A stretch of 64,000 nt of DNA from WHSW01 sp963846565 (lineage in GTDB: Bacteria > Actinomycetota > Thermoleophilia > Solirubrobacterales > 70-9). Below the pieces are notes generated by a model. The model was not told where the DNA came from. It made no database searches and was given only the letters and a program-made list of their open reading frames with translations. The DNA lies in contig CAWJWL010000005.1 of assembly GCA_963846565.1 (NCBI GenBank), positions 620,001 to 684,000 on the forward strand. Direction: 5' to 3'. Position numbers and translations under genes: made by a program. Positions 31,052-40,266 of this stretch are shown piece by piece. Each line of letters opens with the position of its first letter. The stretch's first letter is position 1.

Positions 31052-32739
31052 GCAAGGACGCCGTCGTCATCGGCTCGGGAAGCGCCGGCAGCGTCGTCGC
31101 CTACGAGCTCGCCCGCAAGGGCTGGTCGGTCACCGTGCTCGAGCGCGGCCGCAACCTCCGGCCGGGCTTCGGCCGCAAACCGAGCGGGAAGCTGCGCACG
31201 CTCTACGGCTCCGACGAGATCAAGTCCGCGCGGGGCTTCGGCTTCCCGGACCCGTTGCTCGAGCCCTACACGGCGAGAACACAGGGGGAGGCCGCCTCGG
31301 GCGTTGCCCGGTCCGCGACCGGGGCGCTGGGGCAGTTGGGCGCGGCTGTCGGCGGCACCTCCCTTCACTACAACGCGAAGTTCCCCCGGTTCTGGAAACA
31401 GGACTTCGCGCAGCTCACGGCTCTCGGCCCGGTCGATGGCGCGCAGGTCGCGGACTGGCCGATCACCTACGACGACCTCGAGCCGCACTACGACAAGGTC
31501 GAGCGACGCGTCGGCGTACAGGGCGACGTCGCCCGGATGCCGTCGCGGACGCTCGAGCAGTCGCCCCGGCGGCGTGGCTTTCCGATGCCTCCGAACCCAC
31601 AGGCGTACGTCGGGACGCTGCTCGCCGAAGGCGCCCGCCGAACGGGCTACGAGGCCTACCCGCAGCCCGCCGCCGTCAACTCGGTTCCCTATCGCGGCAG
31701 GCCGGCGTGCAACTCGTGTGGCCTCTGCTCCGGCTTCGGCTGCCCGATCAACGCTCGCGGCGACGCGCTCGTCTCATGGCTCAACCCGGCGGTGCGCGGC
31801 GGGCGGGTTCGGGTGATCGAGCGCGCGTTCGCCTACAGGGTGAGGACCAACCGAAGCGGCCGGCGGGCGACGGAGGTCCGCTACGTGGACCACCGCGGGC
31901 GCAAGAAGGCGATCTCCGGCGACCTGATCGTCCTCGCCGGCAGCCCGATCAACACCGCCCGCCTCCTCCTGATGTCGGGCGACTCGGCCCATCCGGACGG
32001 GCTCGCCAACCGCTCCGACCAGGTCGGGCGCAACATCATGTTTCACAACTTCACCCTGGCGGCGGCGGTATTCCCTGACGACGTTCATCCCCTGCGCCAG
32101 CAGAGCAATCCGCTGCAGCTCGATGACCTGATCGGGCCCTTCACCGGGCCCGAGGTCAGCGCGCTCGGGCTGCCCTATGTCAAAGGCGGGCTGGTGCAGG
32201 TGGGCGGCGCCGTTCCGCTCTTCAACGCGATGACCCTGTACGCAGGGATCGCCGAGGGCGGTCTCGCCCACAAGACGCTGATGAAGGCCGGCGTCCTTCA
32301 TCGCTTCATCGGTGGCTCGCAGCTCGTCCACGAGGACCTGCCACAGGCCGCGAACCGGGTCGACCTCGATCCCGGGGTGCGGGATTTCCACGGCTTTCCC
32401 GCCGCGCGGATCACCTACAGTCCGCACGCGCACGAGCGGGCGGCCGCGACGCTCCTCGGCTCGCGCCTCGAGGCCTTCCACCTCGCCGCGCCCGGCGCGA
32501 CCGGCGCGGCGATCGTTCCCTATCCGCTGCTCAACCCCGGGGCGCAGACGACCGCGCACATCGCCGGCACGGCGCGGATGGGAACCGACGCGGAGAGCTC
32601 GGTCTGCGACCCTTCCGGGCGCCTGCACGAGGTCGAGAACGTCGTCGTCGCCGACGCATCGAGCTTCCCGACCTTCCCCGGCTTCAACCCGACCCTGACG
32701 ATCATGGCCAACGCGAGGCGGATCGCGCGGGGAATCTGA
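31048..32739 (+). CDS. GMC-family FAD-dependent oxidoreductase
   Basis: Flavoprotein of 563 residues. The FAD site is AVVIGSGSAGSVVAYELARKG (first 20 residues or so), with a second GMC block in GGTSLHYNAKFPRFW. CNSCGLCSGFGCPINARG is a Cys-rich segment also seen in gluconate and fructose dehydrogenase large subunits. The C-terminus has HIAGTARMGTD and FPTFPGFNPTLTIMANA, with the active-site His in TAHIAGTARMG and the Asn in GFNPTLT. It has no export signal of its own and would be carried out by the Tat-like partner upstream. It oxidises a sugar or alcohol outside the membrane. Confidence 0.88.
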   Translation: MSKDAVVIGSGSAGSVVAYELARKGWSVTVLERGRNLRPGFGRKPSGKLRTLYGSDEIKSARGFGFPDPLLEPYTARTQGEAASGVARSATGALGQLGAAVGGTSLHYNAKFPRFWKQDFAQLTALGPVDGAQVADWPITYDDLEPHYDKVERRVGVQGDVARMPSRTLEQSPRRRGFPMPPNPQAYVGTLLAEGARRTGYEAYPQPAAVNSVPYRGRPACNSCGLCSGFGCPINARGDALVSWLNPAVRGGRVRVIERAFAYRVRTNRSGRRATEVRYVDHRGRKKAISGDLIVLAGSPINTARLLLMSGDSAHPDGLANRSDQVGRNIMFHNFTLAAAVFPDDVHPLRQQSNPLQLDDLIGPFTGPEVSALGLPYVKGGLVQVGGAVPLFNAMTLYAGIAEGGLAHKTLMKAGVLHRFIGGSQLVHEDLPQAANRVDLDPGVRDFHGFPAARITYSPHAHERAAATLLGSRLEAFHLAAPGATGAAIVPYPLLNPGAQTTAHIAGTARMGTDAESSVCDPSGRLHEVENVVVADASSFPTFPGFNPTLTIMANARRIARGI

Positions 32740-32744
32740 TCGCG

Positions 32745-33923
32745 ATGAGAGCCCTGAAGCAACTGCTCCTGCCCGCCGCGCTGACCGCCGCGCTCGTCGG
32801 GCTGAGCGTCCCGGGCGCCGAGGCCGGCGGAGCGCAGCCGCGCGCGTCGGACCCGCAGACGAGCATCCTCGTCTTCAGCCGCACCACGGGCTTCCGCCAC
32901 ATGTCGATCACGAAGGGGGTCGAGACGGTGAGGGGGCTCGCCGACGCGAACGGGTTCGCCGTCGAGTGGACCGAGGACCCGACGGCGTTCAACGCCGCCA
33001 ACCTCGAGCGCTTCGACGCCGTGCTCTTCCTCAGCACCACGGGCACCGTCCTCGATCCGGCGCAGAAGGCGGCGTTCGAGAAGTACATCCGCGGCGGAGG
33101 CGGCTACGCGGGGGTCCATTCGGCGAGCGACACCGAGCACGAGTGGCCCTTCTACGGTGAGCTCGTGGGTGCCTATTTCCGCAGCCACCCCCTCCAGCAG
33201 GTGGCGATGATCGATACCGAGGACCCGACCCACCCGGCGACCGCGCACCTCCCGGCCCGCTTCGCCGTCTTCGACGAGTTCTACTCCTTCGATCACAACC
33301 CGCGGCCCGACGTCCACGTCCTGCTCTCGATCGACGAGACGACGTACCTGCCGGACCCGAACACGTCCAACCTCCCGGGCGGGACGCCGGCAACCGGGCG
33401 CATGGGCGACCACCCGATGGCGTGGTGTCACGACAACCTCGGCGGTCGGAGCTTCTACACGGCGCTCGGCCACGAGGCCCACCTCTACGACCAGCCCTGG
33501 TACCGACAGCACCTGCTCGCGGGGATCCAGCTTGCCGCCGGAGACATCGAGGGCACGTGCACGGCGCCGCCCGACGACGACGTGACCGTCCGGATCGCCC
33601 AGGACCGCGTCGTCTTCGGCCGTGACCGCCGCGGCCGCCCGGCGATCGCATGTCCCGCCCGCGAAGCGTCGTCACCGTGCCGGGGCCGTCTTACGCTACG
33701 TGCGCGGGTCCGGGGCGGCCCCGCCGCTCCGATGGTTCTCGCGCGGGCCAAGTTCCGGATCGCGGCCGGGAAGACCGACCGGGTGGGATTGAGGATCTCA
33801 CCCGGAGCCCGCCGACTCGTTCGCGACGAGGCGACGACGCGCGCCGACCTGGTCGCGAAGGTTCGAGACGACGCCGGCAATCGCGCGCGCGTGCGTGCCC
33901 GGGTCGACCTCCGGGCGCGCTGA
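32745..33923 (+). CDS. Secreted ThuA-domain protein
   Basis: Protein of 392 residues with a signal peptide (LLLPAALTAALVGLSVPGAEA). Residues about 40-270 form a ThuA-like domain of the class I glutamine amidotransferase fold: ILVFSRTTGFRHMSI, GGGGYAGVHSASDTEHEWPFYG, and GDHPMAWCHDNLGGRSFYTALGHE. ThuA proteins take part in disaccharide (trehalose) use. The last 120 residues are a basic beta-rich extension, probably a binding domain. It starts five bases after the GMC gene, so a shared role in extracellular sugar oxidation is likely. The enzymatic activity of ThuA itself is not established. Confidence 0.85.
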   Translation: MRALKQLLLPAALTAALVGLSVPGAEAGGAQPRASDPQTSILVFSRTTGFRHMSITKGVETVRGLADANGFAVEWTEDPTAFNAANLERFDAVLFLSTTGTVLDPAQKAAFEKYIRGGGGYAGVHSASDTEHEWPFYGELVGAYFRSHPLQQVAMIDTEDPTHPATAHLPARFAVFDEFYSFDHNPRPDVHVLLSIDETTYLPDPNTSNLPGGTPATGRMGDHPMAWCHDNLGGRSFYTALGHEAHLYDQPWYRQHLLAGIQLAAGDIEGTCTAPPDDDVTVRIAQDRVVFGRDRRGRPAIACPAREASSPCRGRLTLRARVRGGPAAPMVLARAKFRIAAGKTDRVGLRISPGARRLVRDEATTRADLVAKVRDDAGNRARVRARVDLRAR

Positions 33924-33938
33924 CGCCGCGCTGAGCGC

Positions 33939-34682
33939 TCACCCCGAGGCGACCCGATACCGCCCGAAGAGCTCGCCACTCGCCTCCTCGTGGAGGAGCC
34001 AGGCCAGCTCGAGGTCGCGCTCGCGCTCGGCGAGGCCGCTGACGAGCCCCGGCCCCTCGCCGCCCGCGAGCTTCGGGGCGTGCGTGACGAAGAGCTCGTC
34101 CACGAGGCCGTCGTCGAGGAGCTGGGCGTGCAGTCGCGGGCCGCCCTCGCAGAGCAGCGCCCTCACTCCGCGCTCACGCCGTAGCTCGGCCATCAGCGCG
34201 CCGAGGTCGACCTCGCCGGAATGGCGGATGACCTCCAACGGCGTCGGCGTCTCGGGGGGCTCTGCGTCCGATGCCGTCGAGATCACGATCTCGCCGTGGC
34301 CCTCGGTGAACAGCGGCGCGTCCCATGGGAGGTCCAGCCGCCCGGAGATGATCACGATCAGCGGATCGGCCGAGAGCCCGTCGCGCTCGCGCTGCTCGCG
34401 CTTGGCGGGGTCACGGATGACGCGGCCGTAGCCCTCGGCCCGCATCGTCCCGGCACCGATCATCACCGCGTCGACGCGCGTGCGCAGCGCGACCAGCATC
34501 GCCGTGTCCGCTTCGCTGCCGATCGGCCCCGAGCGACCCGAGATCGTCGCCTTGCCGTCGAGGGTGAGGACGAAGTTCGTGATCAGGTAGGGGCGGCCAG
34601 GGTGGGCGCGCGAGACGAGGTCGAGCGCCGCCGCCTGTTCGAGCGGCGAGGTCTCGGCGAGATCGGGAAGAAGACGCCGCAC
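33939..34682 (-). CDS. RibD C-terminal/dihydrofolate-reductase-like protein
   Basis: Protein of 247 residues with the RibD-C (5-amino-6-(5-phosphoribosylamino)uracil reductase-like) fold. Blocks are RPYLITNFVLTLDGKATI, DTAMLVALRTRVDAVMIGAGTMRAEGYG, and a late LLCEGGPRLHAQLLDDGLVDELFVTHAPKLAGG. The GGP-x-L-x-x-x-L-L-D-x-x-L-V-D-E pattern is diagnostic. Without an N-terminal deaminase domain it could serve riboflavin synthesis or another reduction. GTG 34682 lies seven bases after a TATACA box. It stands alone between convergent ThuA and the GH31 gene. Confidence 0.85.
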   Translation of the reverse strand: MRRLLPDLAETSPLEQAAALDLVSRAHPGRPYLITNFVLTLDGKATISGRSGPIGSEADTAMLVALRTRVDAVMIGAGTMRAEGYGRVIRDPAKREQRERDGLSADPLIVIISGRLDLPWDAPLFTEGHGEIVISTASDAEPPETPTPLEVIRHSGEVDLGALMAELRRERGVRALLCEGGPRLHAQLLDDGLVDELFVTHAPKLAGGEGPGLVSGLAERERDLELAWLLHEEASGELFGRYRVASG

Positions 34683-34689
34683 GCCGCCA

Positions 34690-34695
34690 TGTATA
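34690..34695 (-). promoter_or_regulatory. -10-like box TATACA for the RibD-like gene
   Basis: TATACA on the minus strand ends seven bases before GTG 34682. It departs from TANNNT at the last base. Confidence 0.4.
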
Positions 34696-34710
34696 TCGCC
34701 CGGCGCCCGC

Positions 34711-37277
34711 TCAGCAGCGTCCGTCGACGACGAGGCGAGCCCGCTTCGCCGAAAACCGAAGTCGCAGCACCCGGCGTTCGGCCGCGTACGCCCACCGTGC
34801 TCGAGGCAGTTTGCGTCCGTTGAGCTCGACCCGGCAGGGCCGCAGCGGGCGCTTCATCGTGGCGAGCGAGGCCCGCAGCTTGATCCGCGTGACCTTCGGT
34901 GCCCGCATGCGGAGCTCCCAGCCACCCCTGCGTTCGATCGAGCGGACCTTGCCGCGCTCGCCGAACGCGGAGCTCGTGCGGCCGCGCGGCCAGGCGAGCA
35001 GGGTGAGCGAGCGGCGGCGCTCGCCCAGGTGCACGAGCCCCGGCGCCTCGCCGACGTCGGCGAGCGTGTCGACGTCCGGCGGCAGCAGCGGCAGCACCGT
35101 GCCGGCGCGGGCGAAGAGCGGGATCTGCTCGAGTGGCGCCGGCACCGTGATCTCGCGCCCGCCGCGCAGAAGGGTCGCCCGCCCGAGGCGAAGCGCACCC
35201 CGACGCTCGCCGAAACCGACCGAGCGCCAAAGATCGACCCAGCGCCCGCGCGGCAGGTAGAGCCGGCGCTCGCGTGCGCCCTCCACGATCACCGGTGCGA
35301 CGAGCAGGTCGGGACCGAACATGAACTCCTCCTGCTGGCGGACCGCGGTCGCGTCCTCCGGGAACGCCAGCGCCAGGTGGCGGGTCAGCGGCAGGCCACG
35401 GCGCTGGTAGTCACGCGAGGCCGCCTCGATGTAGGGGAGGAGCTGGGTGCGCAGCTTCGCGTAGCGCCGCCAGGTCGGCAGCACCGCCGGATCCCACACC
35501 TGCGAGCGCTCCTCGCGGTCATCGCCGAAGCTGAACCCGTTGGCCTGCGTGCGCATGACCCCGGAGAAGGCGCCGAGCTCGAGCCAGCGGGCGTTGAGCT
35601 CGTCGTTGGTCCGCGGGTTGACGATCGCGTGGAAGCCGCCGATGTCCGATCCCCAGTAGGCGATTCCGGAGAGCCCGGTCGAGAGCGCCTGGTGGACGGC
35701 GGCGCAGAGTCCGTCCGAGCAGCTCCAGTCCTCGGTTGGGTCGCCGCCCCAGACGACGCGCGCGCACGGCTGCACGCCGTGCCAGCCGGAGCGGATGAAG
35801 ACCGCGGCATCGCGGCCCATGCGCTCGCGCGTGTGGGCGTAGGAGGCGCAGTGGTAGAGGACCGGATAGCGGTTGTGGATCTCGAGCCCGCCGCTGCCGT
35901 CGGCGAGCGCGCGAGTCGGTCGGCGTGTACTCGCCGAAGTCCTCCATCCAGCCGTCGTAGCCGTCGTCGATCGCCTCGTCGAGCAGGCGCCTGCCAAAAG
36001 CGCGGTCGCGTCGGGGTTGGTGAAGTCGATCTCGGAGACGATCTGGTCGGCGGTGAACGGGTTCGTCAGCAGGTACGGCCGGCCCAGGCCGTTGCGGACG
36101 AACCAGCGCGCTCGCCGCCGCCTGCGCCGTAGACCGGCTCGTAGGTGCGTGCAGACGTGCGGGTTGAAGTAGGTGGTGATCTTGTAGCCGAGCCGGTGGT
36201 AGCCGCGGACGCGCTCACGCTCCGCCTCCCGCTTTCCGACCTGGGCGCCGCAGGGCAGGTAGTGCGGTGTAGGTCTGCGCGACGGTGACCGGGACGTCCT
36301 CCGCGCGGAAGCGGTCGGCGAGCTCGAACGGCCTCGCCTCGCCGGTCGGCTGGAACCACGGACCGAAGATCCACGGCGCCGGGCGCGGGCTGGCGCCCGG
36401 CGTAGGCGGAGTAGCGCCGCGACGACCGCGGCCGGGGTCGGTCCGGCGAAGACGCTGAAGCGGAAGTGATCGGCCTCGGCCTCGGCCTGCCAGGCATCGG
36501 CGCGCTCACTGGCGAGCCGGAAGGTCGAGCGCTCGTACTGGTCGATGAGGAAGCCGAAGCCGCGGCTGGACACCGTCCACGGGATCGGGAAGTTCGTCGC
36601 CGCGGGACCGGTCGGGAAGGTGAAGTCGGGGATCAGCGGGCGCAGGAGGTCCTCGCCGGCACCGGAGCGAGAACGGGCCCTCCTCGGCCCAGCTGAAGAC
36701 CTCGCTGCCGGTCTGATCCGACCGCGTTCGAGCGCTCGCCGAAGCCGAGGAAGCGCTCGCCCGGATCCGCGCTCGAAGGCCGCGCCGGAGACGCTTGCCA
36801 GCCCGGCGATCGGCCCGGAGCCGGGCGCGATCCGCGACTCGACCGTGATCACGCCCGCCGGCGCGCGGGCTGAGGCGTACCGCGAGCCGGTGGCCGAGCG
36901 GATCGTTCGTCGCCGCGGTGAGGACGAGGTCCGAACCCTCCCGGTGGGACTCGATCACCTCGCGTCGCGTGGAACCAGAGCGTCTCCACCTCGGCGGCGA
37001 CGTAGTAGCCGAGGAAGGCGTTGTTGACGACCGGGACCCGCAGATCGAAGGAGTAGCCGAGCGGCCCGTATCGGGATTCCGGTGCGTCCGGGACCGCGGC
37101 GCCACCGACCGTCCGCAGCGCCTCGCCGTCGCGCTTGTCGATGAACTCGAGCGCGAACGGCTTCGTCTCGACCCGCGCGGTGAGCGCCTCGGAGTCGAGC
37201 TCGATCGTCGCGGCGCGCCCGCCCGCCGGTGCGGCGAGCAGGACGGCGGCGAGGCCCCCGAGTGCGAACTTCCTCAT
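34711..37277 (-). pseudogene. GH31 alpha-glycosidase (alpha-glucosidase/sulfoquinovosidase-like), many frameshifts
   Basis: The reconstructed product is about 850 residues: signal peptide (MRKFALGGLAAVLLAAPAGG), N-terminal GH31 beta domain (PIPWTVSSRGFGFLIDQYER), barrel and C-terminal beta domains. The nucleophile Asp is in GWMEDFGEYTPTD near 35945, the acid/base Asp in WGGDPTEDW, and GIAYWGSDIGGF follows. GWMxDFGEY-x-PTD resembles YihQ/YicI-type enzymes. The 3' part (34711 to about 35920) is one open frame. Between about 35920 and 37000 the frame changes at least seven times, always with matching residues resuming in another frame. The TACCGT box seven bases before ATG 37277 is intact. Local consensus errors or decay could both explain the breaks. 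Confidence 0.8.
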
Positions 37278-37284
37278 GCGGCGG

Positions 37285-37290
37285 ACGGTA
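37285..37290 (-). promoter_or_regulatory. -10-like box TACCGT for the GH31 gene
   Basis: TACCGT on the minus strand ends seven bases before ATG 37277, which itself precedes the signal peptide. Confidence 0.5.
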
Positions 37291-37312
37291 GCCGCGCGCC
37301 GCCCGAGCCGCC

Positions 37313-37756
37313 TCAGTCCGATTCGATCTCGCCCAGGTGCGCGACGTTGGCGACGTCGTCGTCGGCGGCGCTCGGCTCGCCCGCGAACCAGGCCTCGAGG
37401 ATCTCGTCCAGCTCGGCCTCGGAGGTGGCGCGGAGGCTGAGCGCGAGGCAGTTCGCGTCGTTCCACTTGCGCGCGCCGTCGGCGCTCGCGGCGTCGAGGC
37501 AGAGCGCGGCTCGGATGCCGGAGACCTTGTTCGCCGCGATCGAGGCGCCGGTCCCCGTCCAGCAGCAGACGATGGCCTGCTCGGCCCGGCCCTCGGCAAC
37601 GTCACGCGCAGCGGCCTCCGATGCCCAGGCCCAGTCGTCGCGCTCGTCCTCGGCGAGCACTCCATGCGGGAGCGGCTCGTGCCCGCGATCACGGAGTGCT
37701 GCGGCGAGCACGGTGGCGATTCCGGTGCGCTCGTCGGCCGAGATTGCAACTCGCAT
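37313..37756 (-). CDS. RpiB/LacAB-family sugar-phosphate isomerase-like protein
   Basis: Protein of 147 residues of the RpiB fold. The opening AISADERTGIATVLAAALRDRGHE and the active-site block IVCCWTGTGASIAANKVSGIRAALC match the family, whose usual form is C-G-T-G-x-G-x-S-I-A-A-N-K. Here CWTGTG replaces CGTGxG, keeping the catalytic Cys. ANCLALSLRATSEAEL corresponds to the N-x-L-x-L-G region. It could interconvert ribose- or allose-type phosphates. It lies between GH31 and divergent GH15 genes, which suggests sugar metabolism. The TACCAT box is eight bases before the ATG. Confidence 0.85.
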   Translation of the reverse strand: MRVAISADERTGIATVLAAALRDRGHEPLPHGVLAEDERDDWAWASEAAARDVAEGRAEQAIVCCWTGTGASIAANKVSGIRAALCLDAASADGARKWNDANCLALSLRATSEAELDEILEAWFAGEPSAADDDVANVAHLGEIESD

Positions 37757-37764
37757 CGGGAGAA

Positions 37765-37770
37765 ATGGTA
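37765..37770 (-). promoter_or_regulatory. -10-like box TACCAT for the RpiB-like gene
   Basis: TACCAT on the minus strand ends eight bases before ATG 37756. The opposite strand here carries AGGAAGG (37770-37776), the probable ribosome binding site of the divergent GH15 gene. Confidence 0.45.
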
Positions 37771-37780
37771 GGAAGGTGCG

Positions 37781-39667
37781 ATGGAAGACCGTGATCCCGG
37801 CCTCGGCGGCTTCCCTCGGATCGCCGACTACGGGTTCCTGTCCGACTGTCACACGGGGGCCCTCGTCGCTCCCGACGGGGCGGTCGAGTGGATGTGCGTG
37901 CCCCGCTTCGACTCGCCGAGCATCTTCGCCGCGATCCTCGACCGGGGCGCCGGCCGCTTTCGCCTCGGTCCGCGCGAGACGGTCCCCGTGGCGCGCCGGT
38001 ATCTCCCCGGCACGAACATCATCGAGACGACCTGGGGGACGCCGACCGGCTGGCTCATCGTCCGCGACGCGCTCACGATCGGCCCCTGGCGGAAGCGCAG
38101 CGACGACCCGCACAAGCGCCCGCCGCCCGACCGCGACGCGGAGCGCGTCCTCGTCCGGGTGGCCGAGTGCGTCCAGGGCGAGGTGGAGGTGATGATGACC
38201 TGCCATCCGGCTCCCGATTACGCGCGGTCCCAGGCGGAGTGGTTGGTCGACGATACCCCGGGCTTCGCCTCGGCGGCGGGACTTCTGATCCGCACCGACC
38301 TCAACGTCGGCGTCGAGGGCGACCGGCTCGAGGCGCGACACCGGCTGAAGGCGGGCGAGCGGTGCTTCGTCGCCCTCACCTGGGGCGCCGAACCCGAGCC
38401 GCCGGAGACGGTCGAGGACGCGGATGCCCGCATCGACGCCACCGCGGAGTACTGGCGGCGCTGGCTCGCCGGAGGGACTTTCCCCGACCATCCGTGGCGG
38501 ATCCACCTGCAGCGTTCGGCCCTCGTGCTCAAGGGACTCAGCTACGCCCCGACCGGGGCGATGATCGCGGCGCTGACGACCTCGCTGCCGGAGACGCCGG
38601 GCGGCGAGCGCAACTGGGACTACCGCTACAGCTGGATCCGCGACGCGACCTTCACCCTCTGGGCCCTGCACGTGCTCGGGCTCGACGCCGAGGCGGACGA
38701 CTTCGCCCGCTTCATCAACGAGATCTGCCGCGAGCACGGCAACAGCCTCCAGATCATGTACGGGATCGGCGGTGAGCGAGATCTCACCGAGTCCACGCTC
38801 GACCACCTCTCCGGTTACGGCGGCGCCCAGCCGGTGCGGATCGGCAACGGCGCCTTCGACCAGCGCCAGAACGACGTCTACGGCGCCCTCGTCGACTCCA
38901 TGTACATCCACGCGAAGGCGGACCGGCCGGTGCCCGAGCGCGCGTGGCCGATCGTCGCCGATCAGGTCGAGGCGGCGGTGAACGCCTGGCGCGAGCCGGA
39001 CCAGGGGATCTGGGAGGCGCGCGGCGCGCCGAAGCACTACGTCTCGTCGAAGCTCATGTGCTGGGTCGCGCTCGACCGCGGTGCGCGGCTCGCAAAGCGC
39101 CGCGGCGACGAGGAGCTCACGGCCCGCTGGGGCGAGATCGCCGACGAGATCGCCGAGGAGATCCTCACCCGCGGCGTCTCCGACCGCGGCGTCCTGCGCC
39201 AGCACTACGAGACCGACGCGCTTGACGCCTCTACCCTGCTCGCGCCGCTCCTGCGGTTCCTCACCCCCGAGCACGAGGTGATCCGCAACACGGTGCTCGC
39301 GATCGGCGACGAGCTCACCGAGCACGGCCTCGTCCTCCGCTACAAGGTCGACGAGACCGAGGACGGCCTCCACGGCGAGGAGGGGACGTTCCTCATCTGC
39401 TCCTTCTGGCTCGTCGCGGCGCTCTCGGAGGTTGGCGAGCCGCGCCGCGCCCGGGCGCTCTGCGAGAAGCTGCTCTCCTTCGCCGGCCCGCTGCGCCTCT
39501 ACGCCGAGGAGCTCGACGCGACGAGCGGCGTCCACCTCGGGAACTTCCCGCAGGCGTTCACCCATCTCGCGCTGATCAACGCGGTCACCCACGTGATCGC
39601 GGACGAGCAGCGAGAGGCGGAGGGGCGGGAGCGGACGGCGGTATTCAGCGAGATGCGGCCCCGGTAG
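37781..39667 (+). CDS. Glycoside hydrolase family 15 protein (trehalase/glucoamylase-like)
   Basis: Protein of 628 residues with an N-terminal beta domain (IADYGFLSDCHTGALVAPDGAVEWMCVPRFDSPSIFAAIL) and a C-terminal (alpha/alpha)6 barrel. The start IADYGxxxDCxTxALV-x-DG-x-x-W is characteristic of the bacterial GH15 group that includes trehalases. Barrel landmarks are ERNWDYRYSWIRDATFTLWAL, IWEARGAPKHYVSSKLMCWVALDRG with the catalytic Glu expected in IWEARG, and EEGTFLICSFWLVAAL with the second Glu in EEGTF. There is no signal peptide, so it acts in the cytosol, possibly on trehalose or maltodextrin. AGGAAGG lies five bases before the ATG. Confidence 0.92.
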   Translation: MEDRDPGLGGFPRIADYGFLSDCHTGALVAPDGAVEWMCVPRFDSPSIFAAILDRGAGRFRLGPRETVPVARRYLPGTNIIETTWGTPTGWLIVRDALTIGPWRKRSDDPHKRPPPDRDAERVLVRVAECVQGEVEVMMTCHPAPDYARSQAEWLVDDTPGFASAAGLLIRTDLNVGVEGDRLEARHRLKAGERCFVALTWGAEPEPPETVEDADARIDATAEYWRRWLAGGTFPDHPWRIHLQRSALVLKGLSYAPTGAMIAALTTSLPETPGGERNWDYRYSWIRDATFTLWALHVLGLDAEADDFARFINEICREHGNSLQIMYGIGGERDLTESTLDHLSGYGGAQPVRIGNGAFDQRQNDVYGALVDSMYIHAKADRPVPERAWPIVADQVEAAVNAWREPDQGIWEARGAPKHYVSSKLMCWVALDRGARLAKRRGDEELTARWGEIADEIAEEILTRGVSDRGVLRQHYETDALDASTLLAPLLRFLTPEHEVIRNTVLAIGDELTEHGLVLRYKVDETEDGLHGEEGTFLICSFWLVAALSEVGEPRRARALCEKLLSFAGPLRLYAEELDATSGVHLGNFPQAFTHLALINAVTHVIADEQREAEGRERTAVFSEMRPR

Positions 39668-39670
39668 CAA

Positions 39671-39696
39671 GAGATTTCGGTTCCGTGCCGAATCTC
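39671..39696. repeat. Imperfect hairpin between GH15 and cupin genes
   Basis: GAGATTTCGG (39671-39680) pairs with CCGAATCTC (39688-39696) with one bulged base, enclosing seven bases. It could be a weak terminator or attenuator before the cupin gene. Confidence 0.35.
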
Positions 39697-39702
39697 TGCG
39701 GG

Positions 39703-40170
39703 ATGAACCGAATCAAGATCGCCGCACCCGAGTTCGTATACGACCCCGCGGACCCCGAGGGCTTTCGCTCCGGGATGGCGCGCTACGGACCTTCGCTGGG
39801 GGCAAAGCAGACGGGCGCGAGCGCCTACGAGATCCCGCCCGGGCAGGCGCTCTGTCCATACCACTACGAGTACGCGGAGGAGGAGTGGCTGCTGGTCTTG
39901 GAGGGGCGTCCGACGGTGCGCGACCCTGACGGCAGCCACGAGCTCGAGCCGTGGGACCTCGTCTTCTTCACCACTGGCCCCGAGGGGGCGCATAAGGTGC
40001 AGAACGAGACAGACGAGGCGGTCCGCGTGTTGATGTGGTCGGACCTGCTCCACCCGGCGGCAACCGTCTACCCCGACAGCGACAAGATCGCCGTCTGGAC
40101 GGGCAACAAGGACGACGACGTGATCGTCCGCCGCTCGAGTGGGGTCGAGTACTTCGACGGAGAGAAATGA
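39703..40170 (+). CDS. Cupin-domain protein
   Basis: Single cupin domain in 155 residues. Motif 1 is PPGQALCPYHYEYAEEEWLLVLEG, with the His/Glu ligands of the HxHx(3-4)E pattern partly replaced (PYHYEYAEEE). Motif 2 is PWDLVFFTTGPEGAHKVQNETDE, with the late His in GAHKV. The C-terminal SDKIAVWTGNKDDDVIVRR is typical of a branch of cupins near sugar and redox genes. The metal and substrate are unknown. ATG 39703 is preferred over GTG 39685 because the latter lies inside the preceding hairpin. Confidence 0.82.
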   Translation: MNRIKIAAPEFVYDPADPEGFRSGMARYGPSLGAKQTGASAYEIPPGQALCPYHYEYAEEEWLLVLEGRPTVRDPDGSHELEPWDLVFFTTGPEGAHKVQNETDEAVRVLMWSDLLHPAATVYPDSDKIAVWTGNKDDDVIVRRSSGVEYFDGEK

Positions 40171-40266
40171 CCCGGGCAGTGGCTCCGATGACCTCGAGAT
40201 CGCCCCCGGGGCCGCCGGCACCGTGCCTTCTCCGCCGCCGGGTGGGCGTGCGCGCGATCGCCAAGC

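Noticed and set aside
37313..39670. A long minus-strand frame that covers the GH15 gene and reads into the RpiB-like gene
   Set aside because: Only its last 147 codons match a family. The part opposite GH15 is an antisense shadow.
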